Below, in pieces: positions 27,216 to 35,453 of a stretch of DNA of 35,453 nucleotides; position 1 is the stretch's first letter; the number at the start of each line of letters is the position of its first letter. Origin of the DNA: Betaproteobacteria bacterium (GTDB taxonomy: Bacteria > Pseudomonadota > Gammaproteobacteria > Burkholderiales > SG8-41); NCBI GenBank assembly GCA_016202615.1, contig JACQOI010000162.1:1-35453 (forward strand). The letters are read 5' to 3'. The notes below the pieces were generated by a model, which saw only the letters and a list, made by a program, of their open reading frames with translations, was not told the origin of the DNA and made no database searches. A program made the position numbers and the translations under genes.

Positions 27216-28004
27216 TTGAATATCTTAGTTACTCTCAAGCAGGTCGCGAATCCTGACATTTCGCCCAGTCACATCCAACTTGATCCGGCAGGCAAACGCA
27301 TTGTTTCGCCCTTCGGGATTCCGCCGGTCATGAACGGCTATGACGCAAACGCGCTCGAAGAAGCGCTGCGGTTGCGCGAGAAACACGGCGGCAAGGTAAC
27401 GGCGCTCGGTCTGGGAGACGATACCAGCCGGGAATCGCTGAAATGCGCGATAGCGATGGGAGCTGATACCGCTATTCTGATAAATGACCCGGACTTGCTG
27501 AATGCGGACAGCGCCGGCGTTGGCCGGGCGCTGGCGGCTGCGATACGAAAGATCGATGATTTTGATTTGATACTGTGCGGTAGGCAGGCGTCGGATACGG
27601 ATGGCGGCCAGGTACTGCATTGGATTGCAGAAACTTTGGATTTGCCCGCGGTATCGCCGATTGTCAGAATAGAAGCGGTAGATGGCCGTCATTTAACGGT
27701 ACATCGCCTCATCGAAGACGGTTATCAGCGTCTGCGTGTCGAATTGCCCGCGTTATTGGGCGTATCGAGCGAAATCAACGAGCCCCGGTTCCCGACGATG
27801 CGCGGCACGATGGCGGCAGGGCGTGCAATGATTCCCGGTTGGAAGGCTTCCGATCTGGGATTGCAGCCTTTCACCCCCAAAGTGGAACTGCGCCAGTTGC
27901 AGATACAGCTGCGTACCTCGAAGGCCGATCTCATAGAAGGAAATTCCGCCGCAGAGCAGGGCGCGGCATTGGCCAACAAATTACATGACTTGGGATTGAT
28001 CTGA
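27216..28004 (+). CDS. etfB: Electron transfer flavoprotein beta subunit
   Basis: MNILVTLKQVANPD, INPYDANALEEALRLRE-type region (MNGYDANALEEALRLREKHGG), DLILCGRQASDTDGGQV; TTG start; stop overlaps etfA ATG by 1 nt. Confidence 0.93.
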   Translation: MNILVTLKQVANPDISPSHIQLDPAGKRIVSPFGIPPVMNGYDANALEEALRLREKHGGKVTALGLGDDTSRESLKCAIAMGADTAILINDPDLLNADSAGVGRALAAAIRKIDDFDLILCGRQASDTDGGQVLHWIAETLDLPAVSPIVRIEAVDGRHLTVHRLIEDGYQRLRVELPALLGVSSEINEPRFPTMRGTMAAGRAMIPGWKASDLGLQPFTPKVELRQLQIQLRTSKADLIEGNSAAEQGAALANKLHDLGLI

Positions 28005-28975
28005 TGGCCGGGGTTCTCGTTTTTGGTGATACGGTGGGTGGCGAGTTGACGCCGGTTTCGCTGGAAGTAGCGACAGCGGGGGCGGGCCTGGCTGACGCGC
28101 TTGGAGAATCGCTGTTGGGAGCGCTCATCGGCGACGATTTGGCCGTGGCCACCCGGGAGTTCCGCGGCGGGTTTTCATCGCTGTACCTGGTTGAGGACAA
28201 GCATTACCGGCCCTATACCGCGCAGGCCTATTTGAATGCAGCGCAAAAGGTGATCGAGGCTTGTTCGCCTTCCGTGGTGCTGTTTGCGCATACGCTGGGG
28301 ACCCGCGAATGGGTGCCGCGGCTGGCAGCACACCTTGATACCGGGTTGGTCATGGATTGCACGGTACTTGCCGCTGAGGGCAAAGATCTGGTGGTGACCA
28401 AGCCCGTCTATGGTGGCGGCATATTGGGAGAGTTTGTGGTTCGCGGTGGGCCCAGAATGGCGACCGTCAGGTCGGCGGTGTTTGATCCCAGTTCGGCGGC
28501 GGTAGCCACCGAGGTGGTGCGCCTGGATGTGCCGGTGCCTGCGCCGGGACGAGTAACATTCGTGGACGAGGCTACTGTTGCGGCTGCCGGCGGGCTAAAA
28601 CTAAAAGACGCGAAGATTATCGTATCAGGCGGTCGTGGTCTGGGCGGTAAGGATAACTGGCATTTTATCGAGGAAACGGCCGCAGCACTGGGCGCCGCTG
28701 TGGGATGTTCGCGGCCGGTCGTCGACTCCGGTTGGGTACCATCATCTCATCAGGTGGGTTTGAGCGGGACGTGTGTTACCCCTGATTTGTACATCGCTGT
28801 CGGCATTTCCGGCGCGGTTCAGCATCTGGCCGGAATCAGCGCGGCCAAAACGGTGATAGCGATAAATATGGATCGCGAAGCAGATATTTTCACGCGCGCT
28901 AACTACGGTGTGGTCGGCGACTTCCGCGAAGTGTTACCAGCCTTCGTAGAACGCATCAAGCAATTGCGATCCTGA
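28004..28975 (+). CDS. etfA: Electron transfer flavoprotein alpha subunit
   Basis: IIVSGGRGLGGKDNWHFIEETAAALGAAVGCSRPVVDSGWVPSSHQVGLSG...AVGISGAVQHLAGI...ADIFTRANYGVVGD. Confidence 0.94.
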   Translation: MAGVLVFGDTVGGELTPVSLEVATAGAGLADALGESLLGALIGDDLAVATREFRGGFSSLYLVEDKHYRPYTAQAYLNAAQKVIEACSPSVVLFAHTLGTREWVPRLAAHLDTGLVMDCTVLAAEGKDLVVTKPVYGGGILGEFVVRGGPRMATVRSAVFDPSSAAVATEVVRLDVPVPAPGRVTFVDEATVAAAGGLKLKDAKIIVSGGRGLGGKDNWHFIEETAAALGAAVGCSRPVVDSGWVPSSHQVGLSGTCVTPDLYIAVGISGAVQHLAGISAAKTVIAINMDREADIFTRANYGVVGDFREVLPAFVERIKQLRS

Positions 28976-29064
28976 TGCGTGCACGGTCCGCAATGCTGGT
29001 TGGGACGATCTCTTTAGCTGCCGGTGTGGCCTTGTTGTCCATATCCGGATTTGCCGTCCCGTGA
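28975..29064 (+). other. 29-aa mini-ORF coupled to etfA, signal-peptide-like
   Basis: TGATG overlap at 28973-28977; MRARSAMLVGTISLAAGVALLSISGFAVP*. Confidence 0.35.
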
Positions 29065-29168
29065 AATCACATCGAACTGTTTCCACTAATCCAGAAAAAT
29101 TAGAGCGTCTCGACGACATTTGGATTTCGCCTTTGAAGCGACAACTGACTTCTCGAAGGAGAAAAATT

Positions 29169-30131
29169 ATGCGTAACGCCATGTTGTTTGTATTGACGTT
29201 GCTTGGAGCTTCGCTATGCTTTGGCGCCGAAGTTTATCCCAGTAAGGCGGTGCGCGTCGTCGTGCCTAGCGGACCCGGCAGCGGCAGCGACATAGTCACT
29301 CGATTGATTTCGCTGCAACTATCGGAACAGCTCGGGAAATCGTTCGTTGTTGACAATCGCACAGGCGCAAGCGGTACAATTGCTTCCGCCATCGCGGCCA
29401 AGTCAGCGCCGGATGGGTATACGTTGTTGCTCGTCGATACCCGTTGGACGATTGCACCTGGCTTGAACAAGTCAGTTCAGTATGATGTGGCCAAGGATTT
29501 CGCGGCGATTACGCAGGTTGCAAGCAACTCAACTGTGCTCGTGGTACACCCCTCGCTAAAAGCCAATACGCTCAAGGAATTCATCGCACTCGCGCAGGCA
29601 AACCCCGGAAAGCTTAACTATGCGTCATCCGGCACCGGAAGCGCAATACACTTGGCCTCGGAACTTTTTAAGGCCGCGGCCAAGGTCAACATCACGCACA
29701 TCCCCTATGGCGGAGGGTCTACGGCGGCGTTGGTTGGAGTGGCCGGCGGCCAAGTTCAAATGACGATCCCCACTATTGCTTCCGTGCTCCCGTACGTCAA
29801 AAATGGCCTGATGCGGGCTTTGGCGGTTACTGGCGACAAGCGTTCGTCATCAATGCCCGACGTACCGTCGTTTGGTGAAGCGGGCGTCCCAGGCATGGCG
29901 GACTATGTCTGGTATGGGTTCGTTGGCCCCGCGGGAATGCCGAACCAAGTTGTCAACAAGCTGCATGCCGAAGTGATCAAGGCGCTTGCGGTAGCGTCCG
30001 TGAAGGAGCGGTTCATCGCATTGGGCAGTGAACTGGTGGGCAGCAGTCCGGAAGAATTTTCCATGCTGATACGCAGCGAGCTTCGACGCTGGGCCGAGGT
30101 CATCAAGTCGGCTGGCATTACGACCGAGTAA
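29169..30131 (+). CDS. TTT (Bug) family substrate-binding protein
   Basis: MRNAMLFVLTLLGASLCFGAEVYPSKAVRVVVPSGPGSGSDIVTRLISLQL, APDGYTLLLVDTRWTIAPGL; start chosen at 29169. Confidence 0.92.
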   Translation: MRNAMLFVLTLLGASLCFGAEVYPSKAVRVVVPSGPGSGSDIVTRLISLQLSEQLGKSFVVDNRTGASGTIASAIAAKSAPDGYTLLLVDTRWTIAPGLNKSVQYDVAKDFAAITQVASNSTVLVVHPSLKANTLKEFIALAQANPGKLNYASSGTGSAIHLASELFKAAAKVNITHIPYGGGSTAALVGVAGGQVQMTIPTIASVLPYVKNGLMRALAVTGDKRSSSMPDVPSFGEAGVPGMADYVWYGFVGPAGMPNQVVNKLHAEVIKALAVASVKERFIALGSELVGSSPEEFSMLIRSELRRWAEVIKSAGITTE

Positions 30132-30182
30132 GAATGCGGGAAAGTCCAGCCTGACCTGCCCCCGAACCATGTGCCGGATGTA

Positions 30183-31211
30183 ATGTCAGTCCAATCTCGT
30201 AATCTGCCCAAACATACGTGGGCTTTTCTGATCGGATTCTCCGCGTTGCTGACGGGATGCGGTGGCGCAGCGGCGGCTCCCGCTGCGCTCAACCCCGAAA
30301 TCGAATCCTTCATGGAGCAACTCGTCACCGACCACGACTTCGATCGCCGCCAACTGCGGCGCTGGTTCAGTCTGGCAACCGTGCAGAGCGAGGTGCTGGA
30401 AGCGATGGCGCGTCCATCGACCGCGCGCCCGTGGTATGAATACCGAATGAACCAGGTTACCGAAGCGCGCATTCTTGGTGGCCTAGAGTACTGGCAGCGT
30501 CATGCTGACACGCTGGCGCGCGCCAGTACCGAGTACGGCGTGCCGGAAGAAATCATCGTCGCCACCATCGGAATCGAGACGTTTTACGGACGCAGCATCG
30601 GAAACAATAATGTGTTCAATGCGCTCTTCACCCTGGCGTTCGCTTATCCGCCGCGCGCGCACTTGTTCCGCTCGGAGCTCGAGCAGTTCCTGCTGCTTGC
30701 GCGCGAGCTGCGCATGAATCCCCTGCGTTTCAAGGGGTCGTATGCCGGCGCGCTGGGCGTGCCGCAGTTCCTGCCGAGCAGTTACCGGCGCCATGCCATT
30801 GACTTCGATAACGACGGCAGGCGCGACCTGTGGGGCCACAGCGATGCGATCGGCAGCATTGCCAATTATTACAAGTCATATGGCTGGCAGCCCAGCGAGT
30901 CCGTGATCGTTGCGGTCGAGCAGGAGAACGCGGCGCCAAGCAATGAATTCAGATTGCTGCTCGAGCACGGGCTGAAGCCGCATACGACGGTCGCGGCGAT
31001 CAGGCGCACCGGCGTGTCGCCCGCGGAATTCGTGCCCGACGATGCGCCGGCCAGCGTGTTTGCAGCGGAAACCGACGCCGGCCCGCGCTACTGGATCGCC
31101 TTCAACAATTTCTACGTCATCACGCGCTATAACCGCAGCGTCAACTACGCGCTGGCGGTGCATGAGCTGGCGCAGGAGTTGCGCCGCGCGCGGCACGCAG
31201 GCCGGTTTTGA
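30183..31211 (+). CDS. mltB: Lytic murein transglycosylase B, lipoprotein
   Basis: LLTGCGG lipobox; YGVPEEIIVATIGIETFYGRSIGNNNVFNAL; FKGSYAGALGVPQFLPSSYRRHAIDFDNDGRRDLW. Confidence 0.92.
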   Translation: MSVQSRNLPKHTWAFLIGFSALLTGCGGAAAAPAALNPEIESFMEQLVTDHDFDRRQLRRWFSLATVQSEVLEAMARPSTARPWYEYRMNQVTEARILGGLEYWQRHADTLARASTEYGVPEEIIVATIGIETFYGRSIGNNNVFNALFTLAFAYPPRAHLFRSELEQFLLLARELRMNPLRFKGSYAGALGVPQFLPSSYRRHAIDFDNDGRRDLWGHSDAIGSIANYYKSYGWQPSESVIVAVEQENAAPSNEFRLLLEHGLKPHTTVAAIRRTGVSPAEFVPDDAPASVFAAETDAGPRYWIAFNNFYVITRYNRSVNYALAVHELAQELRRARHAGRF

Positions 31212-31258
31212 ATAACGGGTTTGCCGCCGCCTTGGCGTTATCTTAGGATAAGCGCAGG

Positions 31259-31966
31259 ATGACATCCCTCCTCATGCACAAGAATTCACTTCCGCTCGCC
31301 GCATTGGTGCTTTCGATCGCGCTGCATGGCGCGCTGCTCTGCCTGTGGCCGCAGCAGGGCAGGGTCGGCGTGGCGCCGGCACGGGTGCTCTATGTCGAGT
31401 TTGCTGCAGGCGTGCCCAAGGCTGGCGAACCGGAGTCGCAGGTGCGGTCCGCGCCCGGGCATCGCAGCGAGCGTAAGGTTGCGGCATCTCGCTCGCGTCC
31501 TTTTCACGGCGTGACCGAGGTTGCGCCCGCAGCAATACCGGCGTCGCCCGAGTCCCCGCCTGGTGGCGCGCGGCAGGCAGTGCTGTCGGCCGAGGCTGCG
31601 GCGGAGCGTGCGATGCCGGCGCATGCCGTCATCAACGCTAAAACCGACTCTCAGGCTGCGCGCAACGAAGCGGACTTACTGGCGGGTTATGGGCAGGCGC
31701 TGTCACGCGCGATTGCGCGCCAGCAGCGCTATCCGCGTATCGCGCAGGTGAAGGGCTGGCAGGGGACGGTCGAGATTGCGATGCAGATCGCGCCGGGTAC
31801 GCGCTTGCAGCAAGTCACTGTTTTGCGCTCGAGCGGATTCGACGTGCTCGACCAGCACGCGCTGGAGATGGTGCGCGACGCGGCGCCGCTGCCGCCGGCG
31901 CCGGAGCCGTTGCGCAGCAGTGAATTCAGCGTGCGCATGCCGATTGTGTTCCGTCTGAACGACTAG
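31259..31966 (+). CDS. TonB family (energy transducer) protein
   Basis: N-terminal hydrophobic segment; C-terminal RYPRIAQVKGWQGTVEIAMQIAPGTRLQQVTVLRSSGFDVLDQHALEMVRDAAPLPPAP. Confidence 0.85.
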   Translation: MTSLLMHKNSLPLAALVLSIALHGALLCLWPQQGRVGVAPARVLYVEFAAGVPKAGEPESQVRSAPGHRSERKVAASRSRPFHGVTEVAPAAIPASPESPPGGARQAVLSAEAAAERAMPAHAVINAKTDSQAARNEADLLAGYGQALSRAIARQQRYPRIAQVKGWQGTVEIAMQIAPGTRLQQVTVLRSSGFDVLDQHALEMVRDAAPLPPAPEPLRSSEFSVRMPIVFRLND

Positions 31967-33000
31967 CGGCGGAACGCGACCAGGTGATCGATCTCCAGAC
32001 GGATGCCGATTTTTTCGCCGATCGCGTGGTTGTGGTGGCTCGGCACCAGCGACATCACGCGGCTGCCGCTGGGTAGCTGCAGCGTATACAGGAATTCGGC
32101 GCCACGGAACGCTTTGTGCAGCACTTCGGCTCGCATCGGACTGGAATCGTCGTGCAGGATGTCGTCGGGCCGCAGCAGAACGTCAACCATCGTGCCGCGC
32201 GGCCACTGGTCGGCCGATTTCGCCAGGAGCGTACCGAGTTCGAGCTGCACCAGATCGTCATTGACCACGGTACCGGGCAGGAACGTGCCCTGGCCGATGA
32301 AGTCGGCGACAAAGCGGCTCGCCGGCTCGTGATAAAGATTGTATGGCGCGTCCCACTGCTCAATCGTGCCGCGCGACATGATGCCGACCACGTCGGCGAT
32401 ATTGAACGCTTCGTGCTGGTCATGCGTCACCAGGATGGCGGTGGTGTTCTGTTGTTTGAGAATGCCGCGCACCTCGATGCTCAGCCGCTCGCGCAATTCG
32501 ACGTCGAGGTTCGAGAAAGGCTCGTCGAGCAGCAGCAGTTCTGGACGCGGTGCGAGCGCGCGCGCGAGCGCAACGCGCTGTTGTTGTCCCCCCGAAAGCT
32601 CGTGCGGAAACTTGCCGCCCGCGTGCAGCAGGCCCACGGTTTCGAGCAACTCGGCGACTCGCAGCGCGCGTTGCGATTTGTCGAGATGGTGCAGCCCGAA
32701 CGCCACATTGGCGGCGATGTCGAGATGCGGGAACAGCGCGTAGTCCTGAAACACCATGCCGATGCGGCGCAATTCGGCCGCTACGCTGTAGCCCTTGCGG
32801 CTCACCAATACGCCGTTCAGCCAGATTTCGCCTGCTGCGACGGGCTCGAATCCGGCGATGCAACGCAGTACCGTGGTTTTGCCGCAGCCGCTGGCGCCCA
32901 GCAGGCAGCCGATCTGGCCGCGCCGCAGCGCGAATGACAGCCCCTGTAGCACGCGATTCGCGCCGTAAGCGTGCTCGATTGCTTCTATCGCAACCTGCAT
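31963..33000 (-). CDS. ABC transporter ATP-binding protein, Fe(III)/polyamine type (FbpC-like)
   Basis: LLGASGCGKTTVLRCIAGFE (Walker A), ELSGGQQQRVALARALAPRPELLLLDEPFSNLD; upstream start at 33069 possible. Confidence 0.93.
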   Translation of the reverse strand: MQVAIEAIEHAYGANRVLQGLSFALRRGQIGCLLGASGCGKTTVLRCIAGFEPVAAGEIWLNGVLVSRKGYSVAAELRRIGMVFQDYALFPHLDIAANVAFGLHHLDKSQRALRVAELLETVGLLHAGGKFPHELSGGQQQRVALARALAPRPELLLLDEPFSNLDVELRERLSIEVRGILKQQNTTAILVTHDQHEAFNIADVVGIMSRGTIEQWDAPYNLYHEPASRFVADFIGQGTFLPGTVVNDDLVQLELGTLLAKSADQWPRGTMVDVLLRPDDILHDDSSPMRAEVLHKAFRGAEFLYTLQLPSGSRVMSLVPSHHNHAIGEKIGIRLEIDHLVAFRR

Positions 33001-33166
33001 CGTTTGAACTTCAAACCGCGTATTAGAGGCAGTCATGACGTTCATTATAGCGGCCGTGGTCGCCATCAAGAATTGTTCGCGTTGGCTTTGCCCATCGAAT
33101 TTCGGTTTGCTACACTCAAGCGTTTTATAGGCGCGTTTTCAGAATTCTGATAGACACGGTGGGCTC

Positions 33167-34885
33167 GTGAGCATATCAACGATCGCAACCAGCAGTTGGC
33201 CGGCGCTCAGCTCGGCGTTGCGCCGGGGCAGCGTGTTGACCATCAGCTCCACGCTGATTACGGTGCTGCTCGCGGTGCCGGTGGTGGTGGTGCTTGCGAA
33301 CATATTCCAGCCGGGGGAGGGGACGTGGGCGCATTTGGCGGGCACCGTACTGCCCGAATATGTCGCCAACACGCTGTGGCTGCTTGCCGGCGTCAGTGTG
33401 ATGGTGATCTTCGGCGGTGTTGCCACCGCGTGGCTGGTGACGATGTGCCGCTTTCCCGGTCAACGGCTGTTCGAATGGACGCTGATCCTGCCGCTCGCGA
33501 TGCCCGCTTATATCATGGCCTACGCTTACACCGATTTCCTGCAGTTCACCGGACCGGTGCAGACCTGGCTGCGCGGGCTGACCGGCTGGCAGGCGCGCGA
33601 ATACTGGTTTCCGGAGATACGCTCGGTCGGCGGCGCAATCGTGATGCTCGGTCTGGTGCTGTATCCCTACGTTTACCTTCTCGTGCGCGCGGCATTTCTC
33701 GAGCAATCGGTCGGTATCATCGAAGTCGGGCGCAGTCTCGGCCACGGGCCGTGGCGCAGTTTTTTCCGGATCGCGTTGCCGCTCGCGCGGCCCGCAATCG
33801 CGGCCGGCACCACGCTGGCATTGATGGAAACGCTTGCCGATTTTGGCACGGTTTCCTATTTCGCGGTGCCGACGTTCACCACCGGCATATACCGCGCGTG
33901 GCTGTCGCTGGGCGATCGTGTGGCGGCGGCGCAGCTCTCGGCGATGCTGCTCGGTTTCGTCGTTGCGGTATTGTTGATCGAGCGCATGAGCCGCGGCCGT
34001 GCCCGTTTTCACAGCACGTCCGGCCGCAAACACCCGGTGCGTTATCAATTGCGCGGCGCTCCCGCCGTCATCGCGGTGCTGATTTGCTGCGTGCCGCTGG
34101 TGCTCGGTTTCGCGCTGCCTAGCGGCCTGTTGCTGCATATGGCGCTCACCGAAGGCGACGCGCAGTTCGGCGCGCGTTTCGTGGCTCTCACACTCAACAG
34201 CTTCACGTTGGCGAGCGTGACCGCGCTGGCGGGCGTGATGCTGGCGCTGGTGATGGCCTATGCGCTGCGGTTGCGCCCCGGGCCGCTCACGCGCGCCGCC
34301 AACCGCTTGGCCGGCCTCGGTTATGCGATACCGGGTGCGGTCATCGCAATCGGCATCCTGGTGCCGGTCGCGCGGCTCGACAACGCGGTCGATGCATGGA
34401 TGCGCGCGCATTTCGATGTCAGCACCGGCCTGCTGCTGACCGGCAGCATCACGGCGCTGGTGTATGCCTACCTGGTGCGGTTTCTGGCCGTCGCACTGCA
34501 AACGGTGGAAGCCGGGCTTACCAAGATTACGCCGAGCATGGACGAGGCATCGCGTTCGCTGGGCGTCGGACCATTTGGCACGCTCATCAAGGTTCACGGC
34601 CCGATGATGAGGGGCAGTTTGCTCACCGCCGCCCTGCTGGTGTTTGTCGACGTGATGAAAGAGCTGCCGGCGACGTTCGTGATGCGGCCGTTCAATTTCG
34701 ACACGTTGGCGGTGCAAGCCTACAACCTGGCCGCTGACGAACGACTGGCGGAGGCCTCGACCTCGGCGCTGGCAATCGTCGCGGTCAGCCTGGTGCCGCT
34801 GATCGTGCTGTCGCGCCGCATCGCGCGCCGGCGTGCCGAAGCAGACCGCAGGGTCGAAATTCCCTGGCAGCCGCCGCAGGTTTGA
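33167..34885 (+). CDS. ABC transporter permease, Fe(III) type (FbpB-like)
   Basis: 572 aa; two permease halves (EVGRSLGHGPWRSFFRIALPLARPAIAAG; EASRSLGVGPFGTLIKVHGPMMRGSLLTAALLVFVDVMKELPATFVMRPFNFDTLAV); GTG start. Confidence 0.93.
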   Translation: MSISTIATSSWPALSSALRRGSVLTISSTLITVLLAVPVVVVLANIFQPGEGTWAHLAGTVLPEYVANTLWLLAGVSVMVIFGGVATAWLVTMCRFPGQRLFEWTLILPLAMPAYIMAYAYTDFLQFTGPVQTWLRGLTGWQAREYWFPEIRSVGGAIVMLGLVLYPYVYLLVRAAFLEQSVGIIEVGRSLGHGPWRSFFRIALPLARPAIAAGTTLALMETLADFGTVSYFAVPTFTTGIYRAWLSLGDRVAAAQLSAMLLGFVVAVLLIERMSRGRARFHSTSGRKHPVRYQLRGAPAVIAVLICCVPLVLGFALPSGLLLHMALTEGDAQFGARFVALTLNSFTLASVTALAGVMLALVMAYALRLRPGPLTRAANRLAGLGYAIPGAVIAIGILVPVARLDNAVDAWMRAHFDVSTGLLLTGSITALVYAYLVRFLAVALQTVEAGLTKITPSMDEASRSLGVGPFGTLIKVHGPMMRGSLLTAALLVFVDVMKELPATFVMRPFNFDTLAVQAYNLAADERLAEASTSALAIVAVSLVPLIVLSRRIARRRAEADRRVEIPWQPPQV

Positions 34886-34909
34886 TGGTGCTTTCCGCAA
34901 GTTTGAGTT

Positions 34910-34943
34910 AGGAGTTTGTCGGCGCTAAGTCCGACAAACTCCT
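34910..34943. terminator. Palindromic repeat family A, copy 3 (inverted orientation); probable bidirectional terminator
   Basis: AGGAGTTTGTCGG / CCGACAAACTCCT with loop CGCTAAGT, between convergent genes ending 34885 (+) and 34949 (-). Confidence 0.88.
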
Positions 34944-34948
34944 GGGCT

Positions 34949-35453
34949 TTACTTGTAGCCCACTCGATCGAAGATCTTCTGCGCCAGCGGCTGGTTTTTC
35001 CCGATCGTCGAGATATTGACGGCTTCAGCCTTGAATTTGCCGAGGATCTTCAGCGCCGGATTGTTGCTCGCAACGCTGGTGACAACCGGCCATTCGTTGT
35101 TGCCGTCAGCAAAATAGAGCTGCGCTTCATCGCTTACCAGGTATTCGAGGAATTTCACCGCGGCCTCCTTGTGCGGCGCGTACTTGAGCATTCCGCCGCC
35201 CGAAATGTTGACGTGGGTGCCGCGGTTGTTCTGGTTGGGCCAGATTATGCCGACGGTTTCAGTGAGCTTTTTGTCCTCCGCCTTGTCCGAACGCAGCAGG
35301 CGTGCATAGTAGTAGGTGTTGCTGATGGCGATATCGCATTCACCGGCGGCCACCGCGCGCAGCTGGTCGGTATCGCCGCCCTTGGGCGCTCGTGCGAGGT
35401 TGGCGGCAACGCTCTTGGCCCACGCTTCGGCTTTTTGCTCGCCGAGCGCGCCA
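34949..35453 (-). CDS. Fe(III) ABC transporter substrate-binding protein (FbpA-like), 5' end outside window
   Basis: Frame open to window end; AAGECDIAISNTYYYARLL, VGIIWPNQNNRGTHVNISGGGMLKYAPHKEAAVKFLEYLVSDEAQLYFADGNNEWPV. Confidence 0.92.
   Translation of the reverse strand, partial: GALGEQKAEAWAKSVAANLARAPKGGDTDQLRAVAAGECDIAISNTYYYARLLRSDKAEDKKLTETVGIIWPNQNNRGTHVNISGGGMLKYAPHKEAAVKFLEYLVSDEAQLYFADGNNEWPVVTSVASNNPALKILGKFKAEAVNISTIGKNQPLAQKIFDRVGYK

Noticed and set aside
33001-33166. Fur box between the divergent ATPase and permease genes
   Set aside because: Only a partial TTCATTAT match; no convincing 19-bp palindrome.
33176-34900. 574-aa minus-strand ORF antisense to the permease
   Set aside because: Low-complexity R/H/Q-rich translation with no family motif; a GC-rich antisense open frame opposite a convincing ABC permease.

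Overview
The window looks like a GC-rich betaproteobacterial-type chromosome segment (taxon is inference). About 30 kb is a carboxylate/acyl-CoA catabolic accessory region; the last ~5 kb is core-like (mltB, a TonB-family protein, Fe(III)-type ABC transporter genes). The accessory part has three MmgE/PrpD proteins, two intact FAD-dependent oxidoreductases of the tricarballylate dehydrogenase/fumarate reductase type plus an 86-bp remnant of a third, PrpB-like and PrpF-like proteins, two enoyl-CoA hydratases, a tandem-fused class III CoA-transferase, an alpha-hydroxy-acid oxidase, an FAH-family protein, two cytosolic CapA/PGA_cap-like proteins, EtfBA, and five TTT (Bug) substrate-binding proteins, one of them disrupted. 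No TctA/TctB permease or transcriptional regulator was recognised. The strongest unexplained signals are: (1) a two-copy ~140-bp element with a cloverleaf-like fold and compensatory changes in its hairpin arms, one copy splitting a Bug gene; (2) a 445-bp transposase-less element with 26-bp TIRs, TTA flanks and a 100-nt internal hairpin, which contains the second copy of (1); (3) a remnant FAD-oxidoreductase copy with a deletion joined at an 8-bp microhomology, next to a transposase fragment; (4) a methylcitrate-like gene set without PrpC/AcnD; (5) paired CapA-like proteins in a catabolic cluster. All assignments were made by reading the sequence; no database search was run.
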